This document shows positions 1-9,874 of a DNA stretch of 64,000 nt, piece by piece. The notes under the pieces are model-generated. The model made no database searches. It was not told where the DNA came from and was given only the letters and a program-made list of their open reading frames with translations. The stretch is from Bacillus massilinigeriensis (lineage in GTDB: Bacteria > Bacillota > Bacilli > Bacillales > Cytobacillaceae), in NCBI RefSeq assembly GCF_900117315.1, contig NZ_LT630337.1, forward strand, positions 1,704,679 through 1,768,678, written 5' to 3'. Each line of letters begins with the position of its first letter. Position 1 is the first letter of the stretch. Position numbers and translations under genes: made by a program.

Positions 1-90
1 GTTTAACAGATAATCGGAATCGTTTACTAGAAAAAAAGAATCCTGTTGATAATCAAATAGCTTTGTTACCTCTGCTCTCCAATTTGTCAT
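1..90 (-). CDS. pglZ: PglZ of BREX copy A, first 30 codons only (runs off the left edge)
   Basis: This is the 5' end of a gene that leaves the window. The ATG at 88-90 is preceded on the minus strand by AGGGTGA at a normal distance, and the frame is open to base 1. The 30 residues align without gaps to residues 5-34 of the complete PglZ at 45957-47912, with about 13 identities, including the shared Trp-Arg near the start, a Gln-Gln pair and a final Leu-Leu-Asn. PglZ is the alkaline-phosphatase-fold protein found in all BREX systems. The gene follows pglX in the same order as in copy B, but 317 bp of other DNA lies between them. The family call rests on 30 residues plus gene order, and the rest of the gene cannot be seen. 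Confidence 0.75.
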   Translation of the reverse strand, partial: MTNWRAEVTKLFDYQQDSFFLVNDSDYLLN

Positions 91-134
91 TATGTTCACC
101 CTAAATTAAAAAAAGAATTTTTTCAGATTCTATA

Positions 135-172
135 CATGTATTATACATCAATGAGATAAAGTGAAACTTCCA
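135..172 (-). promoter_or_regulatory. Possible promoter for pglZ copy A
   Basis: On the minus strand a perfect TATAAT lies at 145-140, inside a short palindrome (TGTATTATACA). The best upstream hexamer is GTTTCA with a 16-nt spacer, a weak -35. It lies between the terminator after pglX and the pglZ ribosome binding site, so pglZ may need its own promoter here. The call is tentative. Confidence 0.35.
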
Positions 173-180
173 TCTGTGGG

Positions 181-360
181 GGTTTTTCTACGAACAGAAT
201 GTACTGGTGTCGTTGCCACATGACGTGGCGGTTCTAGTCGACTTCATCCCCCACTGATGGTTAGTTGAACCGATCGGGCGTTTACGGGCAGTTGACCCCC
301 TCTTACCTTCTTCGAATTCTCTAAGTCTTGAAGTGGGGGTCTTACTGCCCGTAAAGGCGG
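181..360. repeat. Palindromic DNA between pglX and pglZ, probable mobile-element relic
   Basis: This 180-bp stretch contains a large imperfect inverted repeat. The arm at 279-300 (TTTACGGGCAGT then CCCCC) is matched by 333-358 (GGGGG then ACTGCCCGTAAA) around a loop of about 32 nt. A second small hairpin, CCAC-ATGAC-GTGG, lies near 216-228, and a CCCCCACT block near 248-255 can pair with AGTGGGGG at 332-339. In BREX copy B, pglX and pglZ are only a few bases apart, so this block looks inserted. The multi-hairpin layout resembles the right end or guide-RNA region of IS200/IS605-type elements, which is an inference from memory. No transposase gene is present. Confidence 0.45.
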
Positions 361-363
361 GAT

Positions 364-393
364 AAAAAGCCTGACTCCATAACGAAATCAGGC
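364..393 (-). terminator. Rho-independent terminator after pglX (copy A)
   Basis: On the minus strand GCCTGA and TCAGGC form a stem around a 13-nt loop, followed by TTTTT. It lies 15 bp past the pglX stop and should uncouple pglX from pglZ. Confidence 0.8.
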
Positions 394-407
394 AACGTGA
401 AATATTA

Positions 408-3278
408 TTAAAAGCCAAGACGAATTTGAGCATTATCATAATACATTAACAATTTTTCATCCTCTTGAATGACAGCTTCAGGTAAGCGTTCCCCTAATTT
501 GACGATTTTGTCAAACTCTTTGTTACTCCAAGCCTTTTTAAAGCCAGCACGAATCGCTTCTGTACGAAATTGTTTTAAATCTTTTTTATTATTTTCAAGC
601 TCCTCTAAATAGCCATCGAATTCACGTAATAGAGATCTTTCACGGAGTTTCTCCAGATCTGCTTGCTTATTTGGATCCGGTACATACCAACGATTTATTG
701 CCTTTTCTATTAATGAAGGATGATTGGATTCAAGCCCTCTTATATCTTTATAAGTTCTCTTTAAATAGGTCATAATTTGATTTGGTACAGGCTCTTCTCC
801 ATCGTAAATTAAAAAGTTTTGCTGCAATAAATCGTCCAATTCTGGGAGCATTTCATGTTTTGCAATATGTTGAATCTCTTTCATAAATAATGGTTGAATG
901 TCCTGACGGGTCTGCGGTTTTTTTATTAATTGCTGGCGAATCCATTCAATGGCGCTCGTCTCATCTGACACAAAGAGATTCATCTGCACAAATTCTTTTA
1001 CTAAGGTACGCTTTTTATCATACTCTGCTACTTGTTTATTAAGAAAAACCATTCCATCTCTTATTGGATATTTTTGAATGATTTTTGCTTGAAATTCTCC
1101 AGAAGATAGAGGGATGTTGATGCCATTTGTGACAAAATAGGCAATTGTTCTGTCGTAAAGAATTCTAGGATCTCTTTCGGCAATAAAAGCACCCTCTCCA
1201 TTGCGCCCAATAAAGACAGGTAAGAAGTCAAGATGATTCTCAATAAATGACCAGAGGAATTCCTCTGGATTTTCGATTATTTTTTCACTAATGGTGATTA
1301 TTTCTGTCGGCTTATAGGCAGAAATAACTAAATCCTGTTTCACGCTCGTTGGATTTGTCATCGCTTTGATTCCACCGTGCTTTTTATCAAGTACTGATAC
1401 ATTGGCAACAACAAATTTCGCCTCTTGTAGGGCCGTTTGAATTGCATTCCATACACTTGCTTGTGTATTCGAAAATTCAACCGTCATCCATTTTCCAGGC
1501 TTTAATATTCTGTAAGCCTCCTTAAAGCATTGAGACATTAAATTTCGATACTCTGTTATCCCCTTTTCTTGTATTGAATTTTGTATCGCTTCATTTTTAT
1601 TATTCGTCAATACATTTAACCATGACTCCCAGATAAAATTCACTTCGGAATACATGATATTCGCCCCAAAAGGTGGATCAAGGAAAATGTAGTCAATCGA
1701 ATTTGATTGAATATTTAATTGAGTCGTACTACCTGTTTGAACAATATTCCCTTCTGTACCCCAGCCAACATTTAAAATTTTATCTAAATATAATTGAAAA
1801 GCGGATTGTTCCACAACAAGGCTAGGAATGTATAAGGTTCCAGAGAGTGGACCATTAATTCTTCCGTTCGGGTTATGCTTATTAATCACAAAGCGATTCA
1901 TTTTCGTAAGATTTCGTGAAAGAAAAGAGGTCACTAACCACTTCATTTTATTAGGAAGCCTATGCCAAAATGCAGATGTGATCAATAAATTTCGATTCGT
2001 ATAAAAATGGTGGACATTCGTTAAACCATGGGATTCCATCGGTTGTCTTGTATTATATCCTTCTGGTAAAGGATTAGTTGGTACCTTATATTCACTTACT
2101 AAATTATTGATTACATCTAGAAGCTTCATATCAAAAATACCTGGTCTCTTATCATATCGTTTTCCATTACATGAATAATTTATTTTTACGGGTACTTGTT
2201 TGGCCTGGTTAACCGTCTGGTTTAAATACGGATCAAACCTTGTAGCCCAGGCTTTTTCTGCTTTTCTTTTTTGAATCTTAACGCCACAGCTTGGACAATC
2301 AAAATCCTTTAGCACTGTTTTTTGAGCATAGTCCACTGCTGAATCATAATAGATAACCTCATTGGTACATTCAGGACATACAAATACATCACTATGAACA
2401 ACGTAGTTTATTTCACTCATAAACTCAGAGTTTCTTTCAAAAAACTCCTTTAGTTGAGACAAGGAACTAATAGGTTGAAGTTCATCCGTTAGAGCCCTCT
2501 CAACTTTCTCATCTTCAACAGAAATTGTTTGAAATAGAAATCCAAACTCGTTTTTCACATTATTAAATACATCCTTGGTTATTTGTTGATATTTCTCAAT
2601 ATCAACTGGGGTATTGTAATTATATGAAATGAAGGTGGCTGCAGTTGATAAATCATTCATAATGACATTTCTTTTTCCCTTATGCATCTCATGATAAAAG
2701 GATTTTTCCTTGTCTATTGGGCTAATTACATGATTGTCATCTATTCTAAATTGAAGTGATTGGATGGATTTATCATCATTACACATATATCCTGCTACAC
2801 CTGTCATTCCTGTGCCGGAAAAACCGTCAAACACAATATCCCCTGGATTTGTATAATGCAGGATATACCTCATAATCGCCTTATAAGGTACTTTTGTGTG
2901 ATACGTATGGACATTATAAATCGGGTCATTTTTCCCTTCAGAAACATCCCCTACAAATGGTTCACGATGGTAATCCCCTTGACCATCGCCTTCATCCCTA
3001 TCCACTTTTTCCCTTTCCCATTCCTGAATAAACTCATTAATCCAGGGATTGGGACAAGCAGTATAGTAAGGAGGATCTGATAAGGCGATAATATCCTCAT
3101 CCTCCCCAATAGGAAAACCTTCAAATGACTTCAATTCAGGAAGTTTGTTTCTTAATTCCTGACGAAAATATTCTCTTCTTTCCTCTTCAGTAGTAAAAGT
3201 CATCCCTAAGCAGATGACTGGACCACTGCTTTTTTGAGTGTATTCGCTTTGAAAGGATAGCTGTTCCTGATCTTTCAA
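408..3278 (-). CDS. pglX: BREX type 3 adenine-specific DNA methyltransferase, second of copy A
   Basis: This 956-residue protein belongs to the zinc-ribbon-containing adenine methylases (COG1743/DUF1156 type) used as PglXI in type 3 BREX. It would add N6-methyl marks to host DNA so that BREX spares it. Visible motifs are SDPPYY (residues 68-72), a SAM-binding loop DGFSGTGMTG (151-160), two CxxC pairs of a zinc ribbon near 300-332, and a second catalytic-type motif LDPPFG near 535. The C-terminal 350 residues are strongly conserved in all four PglX proteins of the window. The start is a TTG preceded by AGGAGG. The gene follows its paralogue by 60 bp and is closed by a terminator. The central part differs most from the other copies and probably sets sequence specificity, which is inference. 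Confidence 0.9.
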   Translation of the reverse strand: MKDQEQLSFQSEYTQKSSGPVICLGMTFTTEEERREYFRQELRNKLPELKSFEGFPIGEDEDIIALSDPPYYTACPNPWINEFIQEWEREKVDRDEGDGQGDYHREPFVGDVSEGKNDPIYNVHTYHTKVPYKAIMRYILHYTNPGDIVFDGFSGTGMTGVAGYMCNDDKSIQSLQFRIDDNHVISPIDKEKSFYHEMHKGKRNVIMNDLSTAATFISYNYNTPVDIEKYQQITKDVFNNVKNEFGFLFQTISVEDEKVERALTDELQPISSLSQLKEFFERNSEFMSEINYVVHSDVFVCPECTNEVIYYDSAVDYAQKTVLKDFDCPSCGVKIQKRKAEKAWATRFDPYLNQTVNQAKQVPVKINYSCNGKRYDKRPGIFDMKLLDVINNLVSEYKVPTNPLPEGYNTRQPMESHGLTNVHHFYTNRNLLITSAFWHRLPNKMKWLVTSFLSRNLTKMNRFVINKHNPNGRINGPLSGTLYIPSLVVEQSAFQLYLDKILNVGWGTEGNIVQTGSTTQLNIQSNSIDYIFLDPPFGANIMYSEVNFIWESWLNVLTNNKNEAIQNSIQEKGITEYRNLMSQCFKEAYRILKPGKWMTVEFSNTQASVWNAIQTALQEAKFVVANVSVLDKKHGGIKAMTNPTSVKQDLVISAYKPTEIITISEKIIENPEEFLWSFIENHLDFLPVFIGRNGEGAFIAERDPRILYDRTIAYFVTNGINIPLSSGEFQAKIIQKYPIRDGMVFLNKQVAEYDKKRTLVKEFVQMNLFVSDETSAIEWIRQQLIKKPQTRQDIQPLFMKEIQHIAKHEMLPELDDLLQQNFLIYDGEEPVPNQIMTYLKRTYKDIRGLESNHPSLIEKAINRWYVPDPNKQADLEKLRERSLLREFDGYLEELENNKKDLKQFRTEAIRAGFKKAWSNKEFDKIVKLGERLPEAVIQEDEKLLMYYDNAQIRLGF

Positions 3279-3295
3279 GTTTATTTCCTCCTAAT

Positions 3296-3309
3296 GGTGT
3301 CAGGCACCT
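3296..3309. repeat. GGTGTCAGGCACC palindrome between the two pglX genes
   Basis: A 4-bp-arm palindrome (GGTG-TCAGG-CACC) lies in the 60-bp gap between the pglX genes. From memory, this GGTGCCTGACACC word is a very common dispersed intergenic repeat in Bacillus genomes. It could be a small hairpin in the operon mRNA. Confidence 0.4.
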
Positions 3310-3338
3310 CTAAACGATGCATATTACATACAAGCACC

Positions 3339-6137
3339 TTACAATCCTAATCGAATTTGAGCATTATCAAAATACATAAGCAATTTATCATCCTCCTGAA
3401 TAATACTTTCAGGTAACCGCTCACCTACTTTTACAATCTTATCAAATTCTTTATCACTCCACGCCTTCTTGAAACCAGCACGGATGGCTTCCGTTCGGAA
3501 TTGTTTGAGCTTCTTTTTGTTTTTCTCAAGATCCTCTAAATACCCATCAAACTCTCTTAACAGTGATTTTTCCCGAAGCTTTTCAAGGTCAGCTAATTTT
3601 TTTGGATCTGGAACATACCAGCGACCCATGGCTTTATTCATTAAAGTCGGATCACTTGGCTCTAATCCTCTTAATTCTTTATAGGATCGTCTTAAATAAG
3701 AGAGGATTTGATCTGGAACGTTCCCTTCCCCATCATAACGCAAAAAGTTTTGCTGCAAGAGATCATCAAGTTCAGGTAGCATCTCATGTTTTGCAATATG
3801 CTGGATTTCTTTCATATATTGTGGGTGGATATCCTGACGAGTCTGTGGCTTTTTAAGTAGCTGCTGGCGGATCCACTCAATGGCACTGCTTTCATCAGAG
3901 ACAAACAAGCTCATTTGGGTAAATTCCTTCACAAGGGTTCTCTTCCTATCGTACTCTGCTACTTGATTTTCTAAGAAAGCCATTCCATCGCGCATAGGAA
4001 AGCGTTGAGCCACTCCCGCTTGGAAATCAGCAGATGAAATAGGAACAGCTAAGCCATTCTGTACATGATAAGCAATCATCCGGTCAAATAAAATTCTTGG
4101 TGTTCGCTCTGTGATTATTTGAGCCTCTCCTTTGATTCCAAGGAACACTGGAAGCTGCTCTAAGTGTTGATTTACAAAGGTCCATGCTGAATCCTGTGTA
4201 TTCTGTTCTTTTTTCATTTTTTCAATATCTTCTTGTCTTGGTTTATAAGCTGAAATAACTAAATCCTGTTTGACAGCTGTTGTTGTTGTAACTGCCTTAA
4301 AGCTTCCGAACTTCTTATCTAAAGCTGATACATTAGCAATGACAAATCCAGCCTTTTGAATCGCTTCTTGAATGGAATTCCAAACACTGGCTTGGGAATT
4401 ACTGAACTCCACTGTCATCCAGCGACCCGGTTTTAAAACTCGGTAATATTCTTTAAAAGCCCTTTCCATTAATTGCTGATAGTCCTGTAATTCCTTTTCT
4501 TGCACATTATTCACAATCGCTTCAGGCTGATTGTTGGTTAGGACCTTCAGCCATGACTCCCATACAAAATTAAGCTCTGAGTACATTAAATTACTACCAA
4601 ATGGAGGATCTGTGAAAATATAATCAATGCTTTGTTCATCCAATGGTAAGGAAGTAGCAGTACCGCAGCTGATCATCGTGAGATAATCGCAATTGTAAGA
4701 GGCCTTCTTAATATCTCTAAGCTTCCTTGGTAAAACATCGAATATTGATAACTCAACATTTAGCGAAGAAACAAATAACGTCCCAGGTAATCCAGGTGTA
4801 CCACCAGGCTTAACAGGCTGATATCTCCTCATTTTATTAATGTGAATATGAATCGATGACAGGATAAACAATAGCTCTGCATAAAGCTTTGAGTGATTAA
4901 TTTTCTCAAAAAAAGCAGCTAATGTAATTAGATTCCGCTTCGTATAAAAGTGATGTACATTCGTAAACCCATGACTTCTAATTGGCTGTGCCGTATTATA
5001 GCCATTTGGAATTAAGTTAGTCGGATACCAATAGGATGACTGCCTATTGTTTAATTCTTCAATAAGGCCTAAATCTCTTTTGTCAGGCTTTTTATTAAAC
5101 CTTTTCTTATTAATCGTATAATTTATTAGTACGGGTACTTGTTTGGCAAGGTTAACCACCTTATTGACTTTACTATCAAAGGTACTTTCATAAACACGGT
5201 CCAGATTTCTTTTGGATAAATTGACCTTGCAATGCGGGCAGGCAAAATGGTCCATTACCTTCCCGTTATTTTCATCAACGGCAACATCATAAAATACAAG
5301 CTCTGATTGACAATTTGAGCAGAGAAATACATCACTCCAAATAATATAGTTGATGGTTCCCATTGTATTTGGCGCATTATCGTCTATATGGTCTGTTTCA
5401 TAGTACTTTTTTAATTCAGCAAAAACCTCATCCATGATTCTCTTCATTTCGTTTTCAACAATATCGAAGTTTTTCATGTTTAAATTATAATTTTTACTGA
5501 TAAAGCTTGCATTAGTAGATAAGTCATTAAGGATTGCTTTTCTGCTTCCTACCTGAGAAATTAATTGCTGGTTTTGATCATAGATTCGATTATTTTCATC
5601 AACGGAAAGTCCTAATTCTGTAATCGCCTTTTTATCCCCACATAATTGGGAGGCAACCCCAGTCATGCCTGTCCCTGAAAACCCGTCTAACACGATATCT
5701 CCTGGACTTGTGTAATGGAGCATATATCTCATAATCGCCTTGTGGGGAACTTTTGTATGGTAACTATGCGCGTAATAAATAGGATCATTTTTTCCTTCAC
5801 TTACATCTGAGGCAAAGGGTTCACGCTGATACTCTTCTGAGGAATCCCTTCCAAAGATATCTACTTTATCTCGTTCAGACTCTTTAATGAAATCATTCAT
5901 CCAAGGGTTTGGGCAAGCCGTATAGTAGGGGGGATCCGATAAGGCGATGATGTCTTTATCCTCCCCAATTGGAAATCCTTCTAAATTTCTTAGTTCAGGC
6001 AGTTTGTTTCTTAATTCATTACGAAAATATTCTCTTCGCTCTTCATGGTTTTTAAACTTCATGCCCAAACAGACAACAGGTCCGTTGTCTGTTTGAGAAT
6101 ACCCGCTTAAGAGGGATAATTGTTCTTGATCCTTCAA
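3339..6137 (-). CDS. pglX: BREX type 3 adenine-specific DNA methyltransferase, first of copy A
   Basis: This 932-residue paralogue of the preceding entry has the same architecture: SDPPYY at 68-72, SAM loop DGFSGTGMTG near 150, a zinc ribbon with CxxC pairs (CSNC and CPHC) near 270-310, TDPPFG near 515, and the long conserved C-terminal region. The start is TTG with AGGAGGAGA upstream. Of the four PglX proteins it is closest to the one at 47925-50729; for example both carry SSADF/SSAEF followed by QRFPMRDGMAFLE. It lies 16 bp after brxC in the same operon. Two methyltransferases per BREX operon suggests two recognition sequences, or a duplicated gene in which one copy is diverging. Function is from family knowledge and specificity is unknown. 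Confidence 0.9.
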   Translation of the reverse strand: MKDQEQLSLLSGYSQTDNGPVVCLGMKFKNHEERREYFRNELRNKLPELRNLEGFPIGEDKDIIALSDPPYYTACPNPWMNDFIKESERDKVDIFGRDSSEEYQREPFASDVSEGKNDPIYYAHSYHTKVPHKAIMRYMLHYTSPGDIVLDGFSGTGMTGVASQLCGDKKAITELGLSVDENNRIYDQNQQLISQVGSRKAILNDLSTNASFISKNYNLNMKNFDIVENEMKRIMDEVFAELKKYYETDHIDDNAPNTMGTINYIIWSDVFLCSNCQSELVFYDVAVDENNGKVMDHFACPHCKVNLSKRNLDRVYESTFDSKVNKVVNLAKQVPVLINYTINKKRFNKKPDKRDLGLIEELNNRQSSYWYPTNLIPNGYNTAQPIRSHGFTNVHHFYTKRNLITLAAFFEKINHSKLYAELLFILSSIHIHINKMRRYQPVKPGGTPGLPGTLFVSSLNVELSIFDVLPRKLRDIKKASYNCDYLTMISCGTATSLPLDEQSIDYIFTDPPFGSNLMYSELNFVWESWLKVLTNNQPEAIVNNVQEKELQDYQQLMERAFKEYYRVLKPGRWMTVEFSNSQASVWNSIQEAIQKAGFVIANVSALDKKFGSFKAVTTTTAVKQDLVISAYKPRQEDIEKMKKEQNTQDSAWTFVNQHLEQLPVFLGIKGEAQIITERTPRILFDRMIAYHVQNGLAVPISSADFQAGVAQRFPMRDGMAFLENQVAEYDRKRTLVKEFTQMSLFVSDESSAIEWIRQQLLKKPQTRQDIHPQYMKEIQHIAKHEMLPELDDLLQQNFLRYDGEGNVPDQILSYLRRSYKELRGLEPSDPTLMNKAMGRWYVPDPKKLADLEKLREKSLLREFDGYLEDLEKNKKKLKQFRTEAIRAGFKKAWSDKEFDKIVKVGERLPESIIQEDDKLLMYFDNAQIRLGL

Positions 6138-6153
6138 GGCTGTCTCCTCCTAT

Positions 6154-9100
6154 TTACTTCTTCACCATAATTCGGATTCGGTTGGAAGAAGATTTCCCGA
6201 CAATTGCATTCATGAACATATCAAAGTTTCTCCGTACTTCATCCACTGTTACAGGGTTTCCATTCCCCATCATTTGAAAGAGTTGTTCCATATCGATTAA
6301 CTCTTTATGAATACCTTTTAAAAGGTCATTGATAGTAACAAGCAATTGACTATCGATTGGTAAATCAAAGCTCCTTTTTGCTATAAAATCTTGAATTAGC
6401 TGCTGTTGTCCTACTGATAACAAAGCAATACTCTCTTGAATCGAAGTTTCGTCTAGATTTGTTAGCAATGTTTCTGTCCAAGTATGCAGCATTTCTCCTA
6501 ATTGATCCTCTAAGGATTCAAGCTGATGCTGCTGAGGTACCATTTCCTCCCGCGGATTGTATTTACAGTGCGGACAAATTGGCGAATGCTGCAAATGCAC
6601 TCTCGTCAATTGATAACAGCTCTTTAGGGATTGAATATTTCTTTTCCAATCCTCTAAGGATTGTTTTGGTAATAGCTCGATTTTGGAAGATAAATCCACT
6701 AATGCCCTATAACGATGATCGTTCAACAAAGTATTCTTTCTATTTTCATCTGTCGCGTTCAGTCTAGCTTTTTGATGTGAATGCAAATATTCTTGAATAT
6801 AAGCTTCCTTTAACTGTTCTAGACTCTGTATTTCATTCGAACAATCCTCATGATTTTTTAAGGCTATTGCCAACCGATCAAGTCTACTATCTACCTTTTC
6901 TAGCCATTCCTTACTTGAACTCATGACTAATTTAGCTTTGGATAAATAATCGGCTACTTTTGTGTACTCATTAATCCTTTGCTGCAAGGATTCTAGACCT
7001 TTAAGGACCTCTATATGTCGTTCTTGAGTTTCAATATCCGAAACCGAATACTTTAGATTGGTCATTTTGGCACGAGTATTATATACCTGTAAACTCTCTA
7101 AGAAGGTTTTCAAACTCTCAAGCTTATTAATAAAGTCATTCTTTTCTTCGGTAGAAAAAAGAGGCCCATCCCATATTTGAAACTTGTATCGAATATCATT
7201 GATCATGGTGACCGTTCTTTCAATCCATTGACGAGATTGGCTTATCATTTGGCTAATCGCAAAATCAAGCCAGCTTTGGTCATGTATATTTCCTTTTCCA
7301 ATATCGAAAAGATCCACTATGGCATGAATAACTGGAATAGGTAGGCCACTTGGCTTTTTAATATAGCTAAAGTATGTCAAAGATTTTATCGGAAGCTTAA
7401 TAAATTCGTCGAAATTCATTGATTCATATATTTTATTTTCTATTGATACAACGACTTCACCGGATTGAATGAGAGCTGCAAGGATGACGACAAGTAATTC
7501 TGGCTCCATTTTAAACTCTTTTGTCAAGCGTAAATCCTCTGTACCTTGAACGGTTCGAATGGTCTCGATAAGCTTATCTTGATTCAAAACTTGACCATGA
7601 CCTTCCGCTTCTAATTTTTCAATCACCCATCTTGCAAAGCCTGATCCTCGAACATTCAATTTGCCCGTTTGCGAATCAAGCAGCACAAGACCATCTAAAA
7701 TAGCCAAACCTGCATTTGTTTTCTTTCCGTTTAGATAGGATAGAGCATCATTGATATACGTATTGAGGTTATCCTTTGTTAAGTAGGAACGGTCTAGTTT
7801 CCTGAAGGATGGATACCATTCATATTTTTCTTCAAACCACTGACTCAATAATCCTTCTGAAACAGAGTCAATAATGTTTATCAATGTTTCATTCGCTGGT
7901 AAGAACATACCAAATTCAAATACAGACCCGGTTTTTCCACGATATTTAATTTCAAAGGCGTCGACAAAATGCTCTTTTAACCAGCCAACTAAGCTTTTTC
8001 GGTAATTATCTGCCTTATCGTTGTATAGTCTTTTCGTTGTTGCTGCAGCGTCATTACTCATTTCACGGGCACCGCCATACAGCCTTAATAGTCGAATAAA
8101 GGTGTTATCCGTTTTCTTTAAGCGAAAAAAGACTTCATCTGCCTTTTGTTCATCCTTGAATTTCGGTTCTTCAAATGGCTGGAGCATGTATATATAGAAA
8201 TCACGTTCTGGCTGAGCGGTTGAGCGCTCATTTGGTGCTCCAAAGAATAAATATCCTTGTCTTTTTACTCTTCGATCATTCCAAGGGATTTCATGAAGCC
8301 AAATCTTATATCCTCCAACGTATTCAGGAGTATTTATGACCTCTGTCGCTTGCTTTAAAATTTCAAAATAGTACCGATCTAATTGATGCTCAACTAAATC
8401 ATCTCCACGCTTTTCAATTAAATCATCGACGGCGATATCCTTTTTTACATCCAAATAATATTGGCCGTTTTCTTGATTAGTCGATATGTATTGAAAACTT
8501 ACAGCTGTTAAAATTTCTTTTAATACAGCCTCGATTGTTGTTTTCAAAAAGTCCGCTGCATCGTCATCCATATCAAGAAGCATTCCGACATTTAAAAACA
8601 ACTTATCCCTCAGTTCTTCTGAGGTTAAGCCTACTGGAGCATTAATGTCATCCGTTGCTAGTCGGTAGACGGCTAAGGCATTTACGATACGAATTGCAGG
8701 TTGTTTATAGGCTGGACGTTTTAATCCACTTTGAACGCGATCCTTTAAGGTTGCTACCTTACCCATGACTTCCTTCACGTTTGGATTACTTCTTAAGGAT
8801 GAATCCGCCTCTATGTATTGCCAATAACGATCAAATGAAATCATTCCTGTCGAATCCTCAGGAACACTTTCAGTTAAAAGATTACGAATCTCCCGGCTAA
8901 TGGTTTGCAAAACCACGCGTTTTTCGGCAATGTTCACCTTTTCAAAGGTTTCTAAGTATGCTGGATGAATTGGATAAAGATCCACATAGGTATCGATATC
9001 TTCTCCGAGACGATGATACAATGGAGTGAATTTTGCCAGGTGTTCTCTAATAAGAGCTTTTTGCTTCTCATCCTTTTTTAATAATCGTTCGGATACAACA

Positions 9101-9861
9101 AAAGCTATATCTTCACGTACAATTCGAACCTCCTGAAAGCGTTCCTTTACCCTGCGAAGGGATTCTGCCACAAATTGAAACTTAGGATTATCGAAAAGCA
9201 TTTCCTGGATTCCGGCAATAATCCGGAACCGTGATTTTCCACAAACCTCCCCTACTTCACGTAAAAAGCCTAAGTCAAGTGTCAATTCTTGCTCCTTACG
9301 ACTGCGTAGGTAATCAAGAAGCTCATCTACAACTAACAATAACCCTGATTCAGGATATTCTTCATCAAATAAATCCATCATTTCATAGAGCATATCCTTG
9401 TTGTTCGTCACTTCAGAAGCGGCTGGAAAGGTATAATCAATCCCTATTTTTTCAAGCCCATCCTGTAAGACTTTACATATAATATCCCGTAAGCTCATTT
9501 CAACTGCGCCGATTTCCGTGCGAATTACTTTAAATTTCCCTTCAATTTCCTTTGCTTTTTCTGCAACGCGTTTGTTTTTCAGATACTTGCTTGAACCTGG
9601 TTGTTCAGCAATCGTTGAAATTACACTCATTAAGTGAGATTTACCTGTTCCATAATTCCCGACAATTAAAAGGCCCTTATTATCGACTGTCCGATTAAAT
9701 TGGATTTGCTCAAGAATAAATTCATCTAGCTTTTCAGCCATTCCCTCTGAAATGACATATGTATCGAGTAAATGAAAGGCTCGTTCTAAATCATCCGCAT
9801 CTCTTAGTTGTACGACCGTTTCTACTGGTTCAAATTGAATTAAATCATTGTAACGCAACAT
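6154..9861 (-). CDS. brxC: BrxC, large P-loop ATPase of BREX type 3 (copy A)
   Basis: This 1235-residue protein has an N-terminal AAA-type ATPase domain: Walker A GNYGTGKS (residues 68-75) and Walker B LLLVVDELLD near 172. BrxC is one of the core BREX proteins and is needed for blocking phage DNA replication and usually for methylation; this member is of the DUF6079 type. A single CxxC (CPHC) followed by NPREE lies near residue 1090 and is conserved in the copy B protein (CQSC). Long helical stretches lie between about 850 and 1100. The ATG has GAGGAGG upstream and begins 13 bp after brxF. It is closely similar in length and sequence to the protein at 53612-57313. Confidence 0.92.
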   Translation of the reverse strand: MLRYNDLIQFEPVETVVQLRDADDLERAFHLLDTYVISEGMAEKLDEFILEQIQFNRTVDNKGLLIVGNYGTGKSHLMSVISTIAEQPGSSKYLKNKRVAEKAKEIEGKFKVIRTEIGAVEMSLRDIICKVLQDGLEKIGIDYTFPAASEVTNNKDMLYEMMDLFDEEYPESGLLLVVDELLDYLRSRKEQELTLDLGFLREVGEVCGKSRFRIIAGIQEMLFDNPKFQFVAESLRRVKERFQEVRIVREDIAFVVSERLLKKDEKQKALIREHLAKFTPLYHRLGEDIDTYVDLYPIHPAYLETFEKVNIAEKRVVLQTISREIRNLLTESVPEDSTGMISFDRYWQYIEADSSLRSNPNVKEVMGKVATLKDRVQSGLKRPAYKQPAIRIVNALAVYRLATDDINAPVGLTSEELRDKLFLNVGMLLDMDDDAADFLKTTIEAVLKEILTAVSFQYISTNQENGQYYLDVKKDIAVDDLIEKRGDDLVEHQLDRYYFEILKQATEVINTPEYVGGYKIWLHEIPWNDRRVKRQGYLFFGAPNERSTAQPERDFYIYMLQPFEEPKFKDEQKADEVFFRLKKTDNTFIRLLRLYGGAREMSNDAAATTKRLYNDKADNYRKSLVGWLKEHFVDAFEIKYRGKTGSVFEFGMFLPANETLINIIDSVSEGLLSQWFEEKYEWYPSFRKLDRSYLTKDNLNTYINDALSYLNGKKTNAGLAILDGLVLLDSQTGKLNVRGSGFARWVIEKLEAEGHGQVLNQDKLIETIRTVQGTEDLRLTKEFKMEPELLVVILAALIQSGEVVVSIENKIYESMNFDEFIKLPIKSLTYFSYIKKPSGLPIPVIHAIVDLFDIGKGNIHDQSWLDFAISQMISQSRQWIERTVTMINDIRYKFQIWDGPLFSTEEKNDFINKLESLKTFLESLQVYNTRAKMTNLKYSVSDIETQERHIEVLKGLESLQQRINEYTKVADYLSKAKLVMSSSKEWLEKVDSRLDRLAIALKNHEDCSNEIQSLEQLKEAYIQEYLHSHQKARLNATDENRKNTLLNDHRYRALVDLSSKIELLPKQSLEDWKRNIQSLKSCYQLTRVHLQHSPICPHCKYNPREEMVPQQHQLESLEDQLGEMLHTWTETLLTNLDETSIQESIALLSVGQQQLIQDFIAKRSFDLPIDSQLLVTINDLLKGIHKELIDMEQLFQMMGNGNPVTVDEVRRNFDMFMNAIVGKSSSNRIRIMVKK

Positions 9862-9874
9862 CCGTTTTCCTCCT

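Noticed and set aside
188-439. 83-residue open frame on the minus strand over the pglX stop
   Set aside because: It runs through the pglX end, the terminator and the inverted repeats and has no ribosome binding site; it is structured DNA, not a gene.
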